Positions 34,187-43,435 are shown, counted from the stretch's first letter. The stretch: DNA of 64,000 nt from an uncultured Poribacteria bacterium (GCA_951828385.1 OX639973.1:4517200-4581199), one strand, 5' to 3'. Numbers and translations are program-made. The notes: generated from the letters alone by a model not told the origin.

Positions 34187-35890
34187 ATGAGCATTGATGC
34201 AGACCGGGAGCGGCTATCACAAGCACGTAACTTGGAGTGGATTGGGCGAAAATTAAAAGCGACTGAAATGGTGACCGTGTACCGGGAGATGGGTACTCCT
34301 CGGGATTACTTCATTTTTTCTGCTTTGATTCCTCCAGATCAAATCGAGTACATACTTTCTAATGAACATATGAATTCAGGGGATCCAGAAAGTATGAATG
34401 GTATGCCCGCGGCTTATTGTCCCTCAGGCGAAAGTGAAATTAAATACTTTCGTTGGGGTGTTGATGAAGATATGTATGGGGCAGAACCTTTAGTTATCAA
34501 GCGCTGGTTTGGTGGAATGGAGGAGAATTATATCGAGATTTTAGAAGAATTTCGCCTTTTCCATAATCTCTATCACGAGAAAGAAACAAATACATATATC
34601 AAGATTGATGATGCAGGGAATAAAAGTAAAATCGCTATCGTTAAACCTGATGAGGTTCAGATAAGGTGCCAGGAAATTCGGCAGTTTTTAGCTATCAAAG
34701 AGTTGTACCTGTCAAGGCTGTTTGTATTCGATGAGTATTCGACATATTCCCTTCAAGAACTCGGACTCAGCGAGGATGAACCATGTAAATTCACGAGGCA
34801 GGATCTCATATTTTGTAGGCATCACTATTATGCTGTTTCTGCGTCTTTATCTAGTTTCTCTTCCTACCAAGGATTTCGATCGGCTAGTAGACTGAGAGGA
34901 AGGAGACTTATTGAACCTCTACCGAAGTCTAAGAGCGGTTTAGGGGATTTTGCTGAGGAACCTAAGTATGTCGAATTCATCGTTGACGTTGACGATAACG
35001 GTGATAACGTTTATTATACGTGTAACCCATATAAGTTGAGCCATTTTCCTGAAGAAAACGCAGCTGGAAAGCTTACGCTTGTCCATTTCGATAAGCAGGT
35101 TTTGGATAAGTACTACAACGAACCCAGTAAATACAGTGTTGAGGATTCAATGCTGAGGTGTGCCTCATTGTGGAGTATAAAAATTGACAACCACGCCCCC
35201 GACAAAGTTTGTGTATTCTTAGATGAACTTGGGATTTCTCTGCCTTACGCAGAACAAGAACATTGGCGGGTCCATAACATTCCACCAGAAGGGGGTATGA
35301 GTAAAACCTTTTATAGGCGGATGGTTCGGGGAGAGTGGGCAAGTTCAGATCAACCGGATCACTTGTTCAAGCAAAGCCATGAGCAGTTGCAAAAGGCATG
35401 TGATGAGCATCTGGCTTGGCAGTTGTTGAAACCTCTCGGTCCTGGAGATGAGTACCGCCTCAAACGCTTAAGGATCCCAGTTAGTGATGAACAGTGTGAT
35501 TTTGATGATTTAATTCAGGATCTTCAAACGATATTAATCGAATCAATAAATGTAAAAGGACTCAAGCGGCTTTTACCTGAAGCGGAGAGGGTGAATCTTA
35601 AAGGTAAACGGAGCATTGAGGTTCTTGGAGAGGTCCTTAGTTTCCATTCAGTTGAAGATGCCAATCACCGAGTCTCTTTTTTACAGAAACTTCAGACATT
35701 GCGATCCAAGGGGAGTGGCCATCGAAAAGGGGACGACTACCAAAAAATTGCTAATTACTTTGGGGCTGATAGTCTGGGGCAGCGAGAAGCATTCGTCGGA
35801 ATTCTCAAACAGGCTTTGGATACCGTTGAATTTCTCACCTCTGTGGTGCGTAGTGGCAAACTCAGTGATAAAAACGATGCTGGTTGTTGA
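34187..35890 (+). CDS. Large protein with a C-terminal HEPN-like motif, function unknown
   Basis: The ATG follows GAGGAGAAGATGAAATT. The 567-residue protein has no signal peptide or membrane helix. The C-terminal 110 residues are helical and contain LQTLRSKGSGHRKGDDY, an R-x5-H (Arg506/His512) of the kind that forms the active site of HEPN ribonucleases. The rest, including YREMGTPRDYFIF and HWRVHNIPPEGGMSKTFYRR, is not assignable by eye. It diverges from the ATPase gene and ends at a good terminator. Setting and motif suggest an RNA-cleaving defence effector, but the domain call is by motif alone. Confidence 0.6.
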   Translation: MSIDADRERLSQARNLEWIGRKLKATEMVTVYREMGTPRDYFIFSALIPPDQIEYILSNEHMNSGDPESMNGMPAAYCPSGESEIKYFRWGVDEDMYGAEPLVIKRWFGGMEENYIEILEEFRLFHNLYHEKETNTYIKIDDAGNKSKIAIVKPDEVQIRCQEIRQFLAIKELYLSRLFVFDEYSTYSLQELGLSEDEPCKFTRQDLIFCRHHYYAVSASLSSFSSYQGFRSASRLRGRRLIEPLPKSKSGLGDFAEEPKYVEFIVDVDDNGDNVYYTCNPYKLSHFPEENAAGKLTLVHFDKQVLDKYYNEPSKYSVEDSMLRCASLWSIKIDNHAPDKVCVFLDELGISLPYAEQEHWRVHNIPPEGGMSKTFYRRMVRGEWASSDQPDHLFKQSHEQLQKACDEHLAWQLLKPLGPGDEYRLKRLRIPVSDEQCDFDDLIQDLQTILIESINVKGLKRLLPEAERVNLKGKRSIEVLGEVLSFHSVEDANHRVSFLQKLQTLRSKGSGHRKGDDYQKIANYFGADSLGQREAFVGILKQALDTVEFLTSVVRSGKLSDKNDAGC

Positions 35891-35945
35891 AGTGGTAACT
35901 TAATCGTATGAGATGCAGACTGCAAACACATGGGTTTCTGCTATG

Positions 35946-35980
35946 GGGTTTTGATCTATGGATAGGTCGAAACCCTTTTT
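35946..35980 (+). terminator. Intrinsic terminator of the candidate HEPN gene
   Basis: GGGTTTTGATCTA-tgga-TAGGTCGAAACCC with minor mismatch, followed by TTTTT, 55 bases after the stop. Confidence 0.75.
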
Positions 35981-36006
35981 CTTTTGAAGGCGTATCAGTG
36001 CTAAAT

Positions 36007-36035
36007 TTGACAAAAAGGGCGAGGCGTGCTATAGT
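36007..36035 (+). promoter_or_regulatory. Promoter of the disrupted ggt gene
   Basis: TTGACA (36007-36012), 17 bases, TATAGT (36030-36035): near-consensus, 29 bases before the ATG. AGGAGAAAGAAG gives a strong ribosome-binding site. Confidence 0.7.
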
Positions 36036-36064
36036 GGTATCAGTCTATAAGTAGGAGAAAGAAG

Positions 36065-36298
36065 ATGTTTGATGGGTATTCCCCAAACCGATTTGGACCT
36101 GGACGCTCCGCTGTCATCTGCCAACATGGCGCAGTGGCAACGAGTCAGCCACTTGCCGCACAGGGCGGGTTGCAGATTCTAAAGGACGGTGGAAATGCTG
36201 TTGATGCGGCGGTCGCAACTGCCGCGATACTCAACGTCGTCGAGCCAATGTCAACCGGTATCGGTGGCGATGCTTTCATGCTGATCTACCGGAAACAC
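36065..36298 (+). pseudogene. ggt: Gamma-glutamyltranspeptidase, N-terminal fragment
   Basis: About 78 residues match the start of bacterial gamma-glutamyltranspeptidase: [53 protein letters not shown]. After about 36298 the homology ends and the frame runs into the left end of the TnpB element (stop at 36358). The final residues of the same gene reappear at 37814-37891. The catalytic Thr region and most of the protein are missing, so this is a deletion plus insertion, not a simple interruption. Confidence 0.88.
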
Positions 36299-36345
36299 TT
36301 TTTTGGGGGAGGGCAAGCGATTTTTATCAAATTTCGGTGTCAAAA

Positions 36346-37813
36346 CCCCTTGCTTTAGCTGGGGAATGTAGACACCGCCTTAGTGAATGAGACCAAACCT
36401 TCGGAAAAAAGATTTGACATTGTGTTGAAAGTGTGGTTTAATTAATGGTATCACACTGACAGACATAATCAGCGTTACCGCCCCCTTTCCAGTAACGGGC
36501 GGGGACCCCGGTAGCGTGTCTGTCTACCTACTGATTAGAGGTTAAAAGTGTGGAGTGTGAATCTCTATGCGAAACACGAAACATAAACTTTTTTACGATA
36601 AGACGTTGAAGTCTCTGCACACTGATTTTGATATTTGTGGTATTGTGCGTAATCACTTCCTTGGGTTGTGTATGCGATATAAACGCCGGTATGGTAAGGG
36701 ACTTTCGTATTCCAAGATGTCTGCTCATTTGACGAAACTCAAGAAACTTGAGAAATACAAGCATTGGAATATCCCTTACTCGTGGTCGTTACAAAATGTT
36801 GTGAAGCGTTTAGCACAATCCTTTCGCGAAATGAAAACGCTCGGTAGAGGCCACCCGAAGTTCAAGGCATGTAAGAAACACAAGGGCATGACGTTTAGCG
36901 GTAAACAGGTCAAAATAGAGAAAGTATTGGACAAGCAAAAGCATAAAAGAAATCACCCAACGTATCGTATGCGTCTCAATGGGCGTTGGTATCGTTTTGC
37001 GCTGCATAGAAAGATAGCGGGCGAAATCACACAAGTTCAAGTGACACGAGACGCTCTCGGAGACGTGTATATCACGCTCACTGAAGACTATAACGAAGTC
37101 AAACCCGAACCCAAGACGGGTCAAGCTGAAGGGTTCGATATGGGTATCAAAGACTTCCTGACTGGCAGTGACGGACACCGATATACTTCTCCTATGTTTT
37201 ACAAACAGAACGCTGATAAGTTAGCCAAAGCACAAAAAGTTCATTCCCGCAAGGTCAAAGGTTCTCATAACAGAGAACGCGAACGTAAGAACGTTGCGCG
37301 TATCCATAAAAAGACTGAAAATCAGAGAACAGACCACCATTGGAAACTTGCGATAGACCTCTGTCAAAAGTTTGATATTTTGTTCTTTGAAGACCTGAAC
37401 CTTCGCGGTATGAAAGCCCTCTTTGGTAAACAAGTTTCGGACCTTGCCTTCGGTGAGTTCATGCGGAAACTCAAACACCAATCTAATAAACGCAATCGTT
37501 TTGTATTTACGATTGGACGCTGGACACCGACGACAAAATGCTGTTGTGTTTGTAATCATAAAAACGACAATCTCACGTTGGAAGATAGAGACTGGACGTG
37601 TCGAAAGTGTGATACACACCTTGACCGGGACCAGAACGCTGCTATGAACATTCTTAAGGAAGGGGTAGCTTCCTTTGGCTTAGGAGTTGTAAGACCTATC
37701 GTTTTGCTTGGCAAGATTGTAGGCTACTCCGTTGAAGCGTCCAGTTCGCTTCTGAAATCCACAAATGCTTTCGCATAAAGTTTGCGGAGGTTTCCCCATG
37801 CTTTAGCTGGGGG
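36346..37813 (+). mobile_element. IS200/605-type element carrying tnpB only
   Basis: The ends show related imperfect palindromes: CCCCTTGCTTTAGCTGGGG at 36346-36364 and CCCCATGCTTTAGCTGGGGG at 37794-37813. The shared loop TGCTTTAGCT also occurs at 62463 and, reversed, at 49265. No tnpA is present. The element lies between the two ends of a ggt gene. In this class the omega RNA covers the 3' end of tnpB and the right end, and its guide is the host sequence after the right end, here the ggt tail from about 37814. Confidence 0.8.
36567..37778 (+). CDS. tnpB: TnpB, RNA-guided nuclease of IS200/605 elements
   Basis: The 403-residue protein has the full TnpB pattern: N-terminal wedge/REC region, RuvC-I Asp191 (EGFDMGIKDFL), RuvC-II Glu275 (LFFEDLNLRGM), a zinc ribbon CxxC (326/329) plus CxxC (345/348), and RuvC-III Asp355 (LDRDQNAAMNI). 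Asp191 has the same number as in the studied ISDra2 TnpB. TnpB cleaves DNA next to a short motif using an RNA from the element's right end, which helps keep the element after excision. It looks intact. RBS is weak (GTGTGAATCTCT). Confidence 0.92.
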   Translation: MRNTKHKLFYDKTLKSLHTDFDICGIVRNHFLGLCMRYKRRYGKGLSYSKMSAHLTKLKKLEKYKHWNIPYSWSLQNVVKRLAQSFREMKTLGRGHPKFKACKKHKGMTFSGKQVKIEKVLDKQKHKRNHPTYRMRLNGRWYRFALHRKIAGEITQVQVTRDALGDVYITLTEDYNEVKPEPKTGQAEGFDMGIKDFLTGSDGHRYTSPMFYKQNADKLAKAQKVHSRKVKGSHNRERERKNVARIHKKTENQRTDHHWKLAIDLCQKFDILFFEDLNLRGMKALFGKQVSDLAFGEFMRKLKHQSNKRNRFVFTIGRWTPTTKCCCVCNHKNDNLTLEDRDWTCRKCDTHLDRDQNAAMNILKEGVASFGLGVVRPIVLLGKIVGYSVEASSSLLKSTNAFA

Positions 37814-37891
37814 TCTATCACCGACCCGTCTTTTGACACGCTCGTCGCAGGTTCAGATCCGAGACGTGATGGGTGTGCAGTCGGCTATTGA
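37814..37891 (+). pseudogene. ggt: Gamma-glutamyltranspeptidase, C-terminal fragment
   Basis: Twenty-five codons in the correct strand end SDPRRDGCAVGY and stop at TGA 37889, which matches the typical end of gamma-glutamyltranspeptidase (GSDPRxDGxAxGY). It begins directly at the right end of the TnpB element. About 450 residues between this and the 5' fragment are gone. Confidence 0.85.
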
Positions 37892-37908
37892 GACTCAGGA
37901 GAATGTAC

Positions 37909-37937
37909 TTGACTTTCGGCTTAAATTGAGGTATAAT
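37909..37937 (+). promoter_or_regulatory. Strong promoter upstream of gltB
   Basis: TTGACT (37909-37914), 17 bases, TATAAT (37932-37937). A start near 37944 leaves an untranslated leader of about 370 bases. Confidence 0.75.
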
Positions 37938-37943
37938 ATTAAA

Positions 37944-38315
37944 GACGAATAGCCGGTTTTGACTCAAGGATTGAGGACTGAACCGAAGCATGTAAGCCCG
38001 CCAAGCCGGTCGCGAATCACTGTTGATGCGATCGCTGATCGCTGTTGATTCAAGAGGCTCTCTCTTGCCTTGGGGCGCGCTATTTTCGGCAGGATACGAG
38101 TAGTCAGCGTCCGACTTAAGCCGTACAACAGACCTACCAACCCTGAAAGCGAAGTCCGTTTTCCGATGTGTTTGTATCCTTATAAAAAGGGCTATGGCTG
38201 AGGCACGCGAATCTCGCCCCGCAAATTAAATACGAAACGGCGAGGCATAAGGAACTCGCTCTACAATGCCAATGCAAAAGAAACATAGAAGAATGTATGG
38301 AGAGTTAGTTTAGAA
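37944..38315 (+). ncRNA. Long leader of gltB or separate small RNA, class unknown
   Basis: No gene is visible in these ~370 transcribed bases. Short pairings can be seen, for example CTCAA-GGA-TTGAG near 37963 and GAATCA...TGATTC around 38014 and 38046, and the sequence is GC-richer than the neighbouring gaps. It does not show the marks of the glnA-type glutamine riboswitch, RNase P RNA, SRP RNA or tmRNA. It could be a novel regulatory leader for glutamate synthase, a 6S-like RNA, or simply a long untranslated region. Confidence 0.35.
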
Positions 38316-41300
38316 ATGTACAAAGATATAAATGAAAAAGATGCTTGTGGCGTTGGTTTTATCGCGAACCGCTTCGGGAATCGGAGCCATGAGATTATCA
38401 AGATGGCGACGCAAGCGGTAACAAATTTGACGCATCGAGGCGCAGTGGCGGCTGACGCAAAGACAGGTGACGGGGCAGGTATCTTAACGCAAATCCCTGA
38501 AAAACTATTCCAAAAAGCACTTGAGAAGCTTGGAGTCCACTTAGCGTCAATAAATGATATGGGTGTCGGGATGATTTTCTTGCCACGACACGACCAGAGC
38601 GCACAAGCGCAGGGACGCGCACTCGTCGAAAAAACGTTACAACAATACGGCGTGCCGCTCCTCGGATGGCGTTCGGTGCCTCTGGACCTTTCTGCGCTTG
38701 GGACCAAGGCTTTGGAAACGATGCCGGAAATTCAACAGGTGTTGGTCGGGCGGCCAGAACAACTTCCAGACGACGCTTTTGAAAGACGCTTGTACCTGGT
38801 ATGCAAGGAGTTAGAACATCGTATCACGGCAACAGGACTTGACGAATTCCATATCGCATCCTTTTCGCATCGAACAGTTGTCTATAAAGGGTTGCTGGTA
38901 GCACCGCAGCTCTCGCAATTTTATCCGGACTTAGAAGATTCAGATTTTGAGGCAGCACTTGCTGTTTTCCACCAACGCTACAGCACAAACACCTCTTCGA
39001 CATGGATGCTCGCTCAACCCTTCCATACACTGGCGCACAACGGTGAAATCAACACCTTGATGGGCAATCGGAACTGGATGCGAGCCCGTGAAGCCGACTT
39101 GCAGTCGCCCCTCTGGAACGAACATATCCAAAAGCTTGTGCCCATTATTGATCAGCACGGCAGCGATTCGATGAGTTTGGATAACGTGTTGGAGTTGCTA
39201 ACACATTCTGACCGAGATATCCTACACGCCATGATGTGTCTGATCCCGGAGGCGTATGAACAGATTCCGGATATGCCGGATGTGCTCAAAGCCTGTTACG
39301 AGTACCTCTCATGTGTCAGTGAACCTTGGGACGGACCCGCAGCAGTCGCATTTACGGATGGTGTCGTCGTTGGCGCGAGTCTGGATAGAAACGGTTTACG
39401 ACCCGCACGCTATAAAGTTACAGAAGACGGAACCGTTGTCATGGGGTCTGAGGTCGGTATTATTGAACTCGACGACAGGTGTGTTGTCGAAAAAGGGCGG
39501 TTGGGACCAGGACAGATGATTGCTGTAGATACAGCACAAGGGAAACTGCTAAAAGATTTGGAGATTAAGCGGACGGTTGCTGAGCGGAAACCTTATGCGG
39601 AGTGGGTGCAGAAAGGCATCGTAACGCTTCCCACTGAAAAAGACGGTGCTTCTGCGACGACGGAGCCTGTTCCTGAGCAGCTGCCGATCTACCAGAAAGC
39701 CTTCGGCTATATGACCGAGGATGTAGAGCGATTTATCAAGCCTATGGTAACAGAAGCGAAGGAAGCGATTGGTTCGATGGGTGATGATACACCCCCTGCT
39801 GTGATTTCTCGGCACCCTCGCTCGCTCTACAGTTACTTCAAACAACGTTTTGCTCAGGTAACGAACCCCCCTATTGACTCGATCCGGGAACGCTTGGTGA
39901 TGTCGCTCACAACTTACCTCGGGCGGCGGCATAATCTACTCACGGAAACTGACGCACACGCTCGACTTATCCGGTTGCCTTCACCCATCCTGACAAATAC
40001 AGATTTACAAGCTTTACGGGAATTGGATATATCCGATTTTCAGATAGAAACGCTTTCTGTCTGTTTTCCAATATCTTCTGGTGAACAAGCGTTGGAAACC
40101 GCGTTGGAAACGTTATGTCAACGTGCCTCCGAGGCAGTTGATGCCGGAACAACACTTCTCGTGCTAAGCGATAAAGATGTTAACCCTGATGCCGCACCGA
40201 TTCCGATGGCGCTTGCTGTCGGTGCTGTCCATCACCATCTGATTCGAGAAGGAAAACGGATGCAGGTCAGTCTTATCGCTGAAACCGGAGATGCAAGGGA
40301 AGAACACCATTTTGCTGTTCTCATCGGTTATGGCGCAGCGGCAGTCAACCCTTATCTCGCCTTTTCAACGATCATTCAGCTCGCTACGGATGACGAACTC
40401 GCAGGGCTCACAGCAACGAAAGCCGTTGAAACCTATAAGGCAACCCTCGAAAAAGGGATTTTGAAGATTATGGCGAAGATGGGGATTTCGACAGTTTCCA
40501 GTTACCGCGGGGCGCAGATTTTCGAGGCACTTGGTGTCAATGCCACAGTTATTGATAAGTGCTTTACAGGCACCACATCACGCTTGAGTGGTATCGGGTT
40601 TACTGAAATCGCTGCAGAGACGCTCCATTTTCACACAAAAGCGTTTTCAGGAACCGAAGACAACGCATCGCTTGAAGAGGCAGGCTATTTTCGGTTCCGT
40701 AGAAATGGTGAATTCCATGCGTTTAATCCAACAGTGTTTAAATCGCTCCACAAGTTTGTCAAGGCTGGTAAGTCGGAGGATTATGAGAAATATGTTGACG
40801 CTGTTGAGACCGGTGAGCCTTCGAGTTTACGTGATTTGCTTGCATTCAAACCGAGCACGCCTATCCCGATTGAAGAGGTAGAACCCGCGGAGGATATCGT
40901 GCGTCGTTTTACAACCGGTAGTATGTCTTTCGGAGCGTTGAGCCGTGAAACCCACGAAACCTTGGCAATCGCAATGAACCGCCTCGGGGCAAAATCTGGA
41001 AGTGGCGAAGGGGGTGAAAGCCCTACACGCTTCAAGCCGCAGTCGAATGGCGACCTTGCTTCGAGTGCTATCAAACAGGTAGCCTCCGGACGTTTCGGTG
41101 TCACACCGACATACCTAATTTCGGCGAGAGAATTGGAAATTAAGATGGCGCAGGGGTCGAAACCTGGGGAAGGCGGACAGATACCAGGGCACAAAGTAAC
41201 CGCTGAAATTGCCTCTATCCGCCACTCTGTCCCGGGAGTTCCGCTCATTTCGCCGCCACCGCACCACGATATTTATTCTATTGAAGATTTGGCGCAGCTC

Positions 41301-42809
41301 ATCTATGATTTGAAGCAGGCAAATCCGCAGGCAAAGGTCGCCGTGAAACTTGTGTCCGAATTTCTGGTTGGGACCATTGCATCAGGCGTAGCAAAGGGAT
41401 ACGCCGATGTCATCCAAGTCAGCGGACATGAAGGGGGTACCGGGGCATCACCCCTGAGTTCTATTAAGAACGCAGGGACACCTTGGGAACTTGGACTTGC
41501 AGAAACGCAACGCGCACTGGTGGAGAACGAATTGCGAGATCGTGTTGTTTTGCGGGCAGACGGCGGAATGCGTTCTGGTCGCGATATTGTGATCGCCGCT
41601 ATGTTGGGGGCAGAAGAATACGGCTTCGGCACAATAGCAATGGTTGCAACCGGGTGTGTTATGGCGCGACAATGCCACCTCAATACATGTCCGGTCGGCG
41701 TAGCTACGCAAGACCCCGCGCTCCGGGCAAAGTATCCAGGTACGCCAGAGATGGTTGTTAACTTCATGCTCGGCGTAGCAAACGAGGTGCGAGCGATGCT
41801 CGCGAATCTCGGACATAGCTCTTTGAACGACATTATTGGGCGTCCTGAATTGCTGCAGCCCGTTGACCTTGCGGATTATCCTAAGGCCGCAATGCTTGAT
41901 TTAAGTGAAATTCTGACCCCGGCGGATCCAACGGGTACGCAGCCGCGCTATCATCTACAGGAACGGAACGACCGAGAGGACATTCCGCTGGACGATCAGA
42001 TTCTCGTGGATGCAGCGGAAGCAATTGATCAGAAAACATCGATCCAACTCTCCTATGCTATCCGAAATACGCATCGGACGGTAGGCGCGAAATTATCCGG
42101 TGAAATCGCGAGGCGTTATGGCGACACAGGTTTGCCGGATAGAACAATTCAGTGCCATTTTGAGGGCAGTGCCGGACAGAGTTTCGGTGCCTTCTGTATT
42201 AGTGGTGTGCAATTCGTATTGACAGGCGAAGCGAATGACTATGTCGGCAAAGGTATAGCGGGTGGAGAGCTTATTATCAAACCCGCTTCAAGAGTGCCGT
42301 TCCAAACTTATGAAAATACGATCATTGGAAATACGGTCTTGTACGGCGCGACGGGGGGGACACTCTATGCAGCGGGCGGTGTCGGTGAACGGTTCTGCGT
42401 CCGAAATAGTGGTGCAACTGCTGTCGTTGAAAGTGTCGGGGACCACGGTTGCGAATACATGACCGCCGGTACAGTCGTGATTCTCGGCGAAACAGGTAGA
42501 AACTTTGGCGCTGGGATGACAGGCGGTACCGCCTATGTCTTGGACGAAAAGGGGCAATTTGAGAAGAAGTACAACTCGGATTGGGTAAAAATAGAAAAGG
42601 TAACCGGTGAGACAGATATTAAGAGCCTGATGGCACTTATACAAAATCATGCGACCTACACCGGTAGTCAACATGCTGAGAATATGCTCACCCATTGGGA
42701 GGACTTCCTTCCGCACTTTTGGAAGGTTGTAACACCACCACCGCCACCGCTGCCGGCACCCGTTCAACTTAAAAGGAGAGCCACCTCTCGGAGAGCGCGG
42801 AAGCGATAG
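38316..42809 (+). CDS. gltB: Glutamate synthase large (alpha) subunit
   Basis: The 1497-residue protein has the complete GltB order. An N-terminal class II glutamine amidotransferase comes first; its nucleophile is Cys11 in DACGVGFIANR, after a 10-residue propeptide. Then come a central domain, an FMN-binding synthase barrel (SGEGGESP, GGQIPGHKV, SGHEGGTGASP), a [3Fe-4S] site (CHLNTCPVGVATQDP) and a C-terminal beta-helix with GG.LYAAGGVGERF. It transfers the amide of glutamine to 2-oxoglutarate to make two glutamates. The C-terminus adds a Pro-rich then basic tail. The small subunit gltD is not adjacent. Confidence 0.95.
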   Translation: MYKDINEKDACGVGFIANRFGNRSHEIIKMATQAVTNLTHRGAVAADAKTGDGAGILTQIPEKLFQKALEKLGVHLASINDMGVGMIFLPRHDQSAQAQGRALVEKTLQQYGVPLLGWRSVPLDLSALGTKALETMPEIQQVLVGRPEQLPDDAFERRLYLVCKELEHRITATGLDEFHIASFSHRTVVYKGLLVAPQLSQFYPDLEDSDFEAALAVFHQRYSTNTSSTWMLAQPFHTLAHNGEINTLMGNRNWMRAREADLQSPLWNEHIQKLVPIIDQHGSDSMSLDNVLELLTHSDRDILHAMMCLIPEAYEQIPDMPDVLKACYEYLSCVSEPWDGPAAVAFTDGVVVGASLDRNGLRPARYKVTEDGTVVMGSEVGIIELDDRCVVEKGRLGPGQMIAVDTAQGKLLKDLEIKRTVAERKPYAEWVQKGIVTLPTEKDGASATTEPVPEQLPIYQKAFGYMTEDVERFIKPMVTEAKEAIGSMGDDTPPAVISRHPRSLYSYFKQRFAQVTNPPIDSIRERLVMSLTTYLGRRHNLLTETDAHARLIRLPSPILTNTDLQALRELDISDFQIETLSVCFPISSGEQALETALETLCQRASEAVDAGTTLLVLSDKDVNPDAAPIPMALAVGAVHHHLIREGKRMQVSLIAETGDAREEHHFAVLIGYGAAAVNPYLAFSTIIQLATDDELAGLTATKAVETYKATLEKGILKIMAKMGISTVSSYRGAQIFEALGVNATVIDKCFTGTTSRLSGIGFTEIAAETLHFHTKAFSGTEDNASLEEAGYFRFRRNGEFHAFNPTVFKSLHKFVKAGKSEDYEKYVDAVETGEPSSLRDLLAFKPSTPIPIEEVEPAEDIVRRFTTGSMSFGALSRETHETLAIAMNRLGAKSGSGEGGESPTRFKPQSNGDLASSAIKQVASGRFGVTPTYLISARELEIKMAQGSKPGEGGQIPGHKVTAEIASIRHSVPGVPLISPPPHHDIYSIEDLAQLIYDLKQANPQAKVAVKLVSEFLVGTIASGVAKGYADVIQVSGHEGGTGASPLSSIKNAGTPWELGLAETQRALVENELRDRVVLRADGGMRSGRDIVIAAMLGAEEYGFGTIAMVATGCVMARQCHLNTCPVGVATQDPALRAKYPGTPEMVVNFMLGVANEVRAMLANLGHSSLNDIIGRPELLQPVDLADYPKAAMLDLSEILTPADPTGTQPRYHLQERNDREDIPLDDQILVDAAEAIDQKTSIQLSYAIRNTHRTVGAKLSGEIARRYGDTGLPDRTIQCHFEGSAGQSFGAFCISGVQFVLTGEANDYVGKGIAGGELIIKPASRVPFQTYENTIIGNTVLYGATGGTLYAAGGVGERFCVRNSGATAVVESVGDHGCEYMTAGTVVILGETGRNFGAGMTGGTAYVLDEKGQFEKKYNSDWVKIEKVTGETDIKSLMALIQNHATYTGSQHAENMLTHWEDFLPHFWKVVTPPPPPLPAPVQLKRRATSRRARKR

Positions 42810-42817
42810 ATTCCTGA

Positions 42818-42945
42818 TTATAGTGAACCCCAAAAATAAATAAACATCTTTGTAGCATAACCTGTTAGGTTGTGCCAGTCTGAATGCCTGTTATAGGCAT
42901 TCAGACTGTTTGAAAGTGTCCAATTAATTCTAAACTTTACTATAA
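42818..42945. mobile_element. Small MITE-like element after gltB
   Basis: Terminal inverted repeats TTATAGTGAA (42818-42827) and TTTACTATAA (42936-42945) match at 9 of 10 positions. The interior holds copy 2 of the covarying hairpin repeat (42849-42875) and a second stem AGTCTGAATGCC-tgttat-GGCATTCAGACT near 42879-42908. There is no coding capacity. Related TTATAGTAAA sequence occurs at about 6499. Confidence 0.6.
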
Positions 42946-42970
42946 AATACCATATCAATAGTGCAAAAAA

Positions 42971-42996
42971 AAAAGGCAGCAAATGCTGCCTTTTTT
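42971..42996. terminator. Bidirectional terminator between gltB and exbD
   Basis: AAAAGGCAGCA-aa-TGCTGCCTTTT, an 11-bp perfect stem with an A-run on the left and a T-run on the right, between convergent genes. Confidence 0.85.
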
Positions 42997-43012
42997 AATT
43001 AAGTTGCGTTCC

Positions 43013-43435
43013 TCAGTCTTCTTCCGATACCGCGAAAGCGATTTCGAGTCCTTCCGTTTTACTGGAGCGCATTTTCGCCCGCTCTACCACGTCAATGACA
43101 TCCCCGTGCTTGGCACGTTTGTCTGCCTTGATAATCAGAGTGCTGATCTGGTTTTCATGAGCCGCAATGAAAAGCTCCATATCTTCCAGTGTCCCCATCA
43201 CTTGATCATCAATCGAAATCTGTCCGTCACTGCTAATGAAGAGATTAAACTTCTTCCGTGTAAATTCGTGCTGCGTTGAGGAATCGGGTAAGGTGATGGT
43301 GAAAGGCGGTTGAGCTTTCATGACAGCAGACACCATGAAAAAGATGAGTAACAAGAAGACACAATCAATCATGGGTGCCATCGGAATGTCGTCTTCTTCA
43401 GTTGTTTTCCGCCGTTTCGCTAAGTTTAAAGCCAT
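43013..43435 (-). CDS. exbD: ExbD/TolR-family biopolymer transport protein
   Basis: The 140-residue protein has the ExbD layout: short cytoplasmic N-terminus, one membrane helix with the conserved Asp (APMIDCVFLLLIFFMVS), and a periplasmic domain. With ExbB it uses the proton gradient to energise TonB- or Tol-type outer-membrane work. RBS GAAGGAGAATTCAG precedes the ATG. It is the last gene of an exbB-exbD-exbD run on the minus strand and ends at a shared terminator. Confidence 0.88.
   Translation of the reverse strand: MALNLAKRRKTTEEDDIPMAPMIDCVFLLLIFFMVSAVMKAQPPFTITLPDSSTQHEFTRKKFNLFISSDGQISIDDQVMGTLEDMELFIAAHENQISTLIIKADKRAKHGDVIDVVERAKMRSSKTEGLEIAFAVSEED

Noticed and set aside
37944-38315. 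glnA-type glutamine riboswitch, RNase P RNA, SRP RNA or tmRNA before gltB
   Set aside because: Signature sequences of these RNAs are absent, so it is listed as a leader of unknown class.
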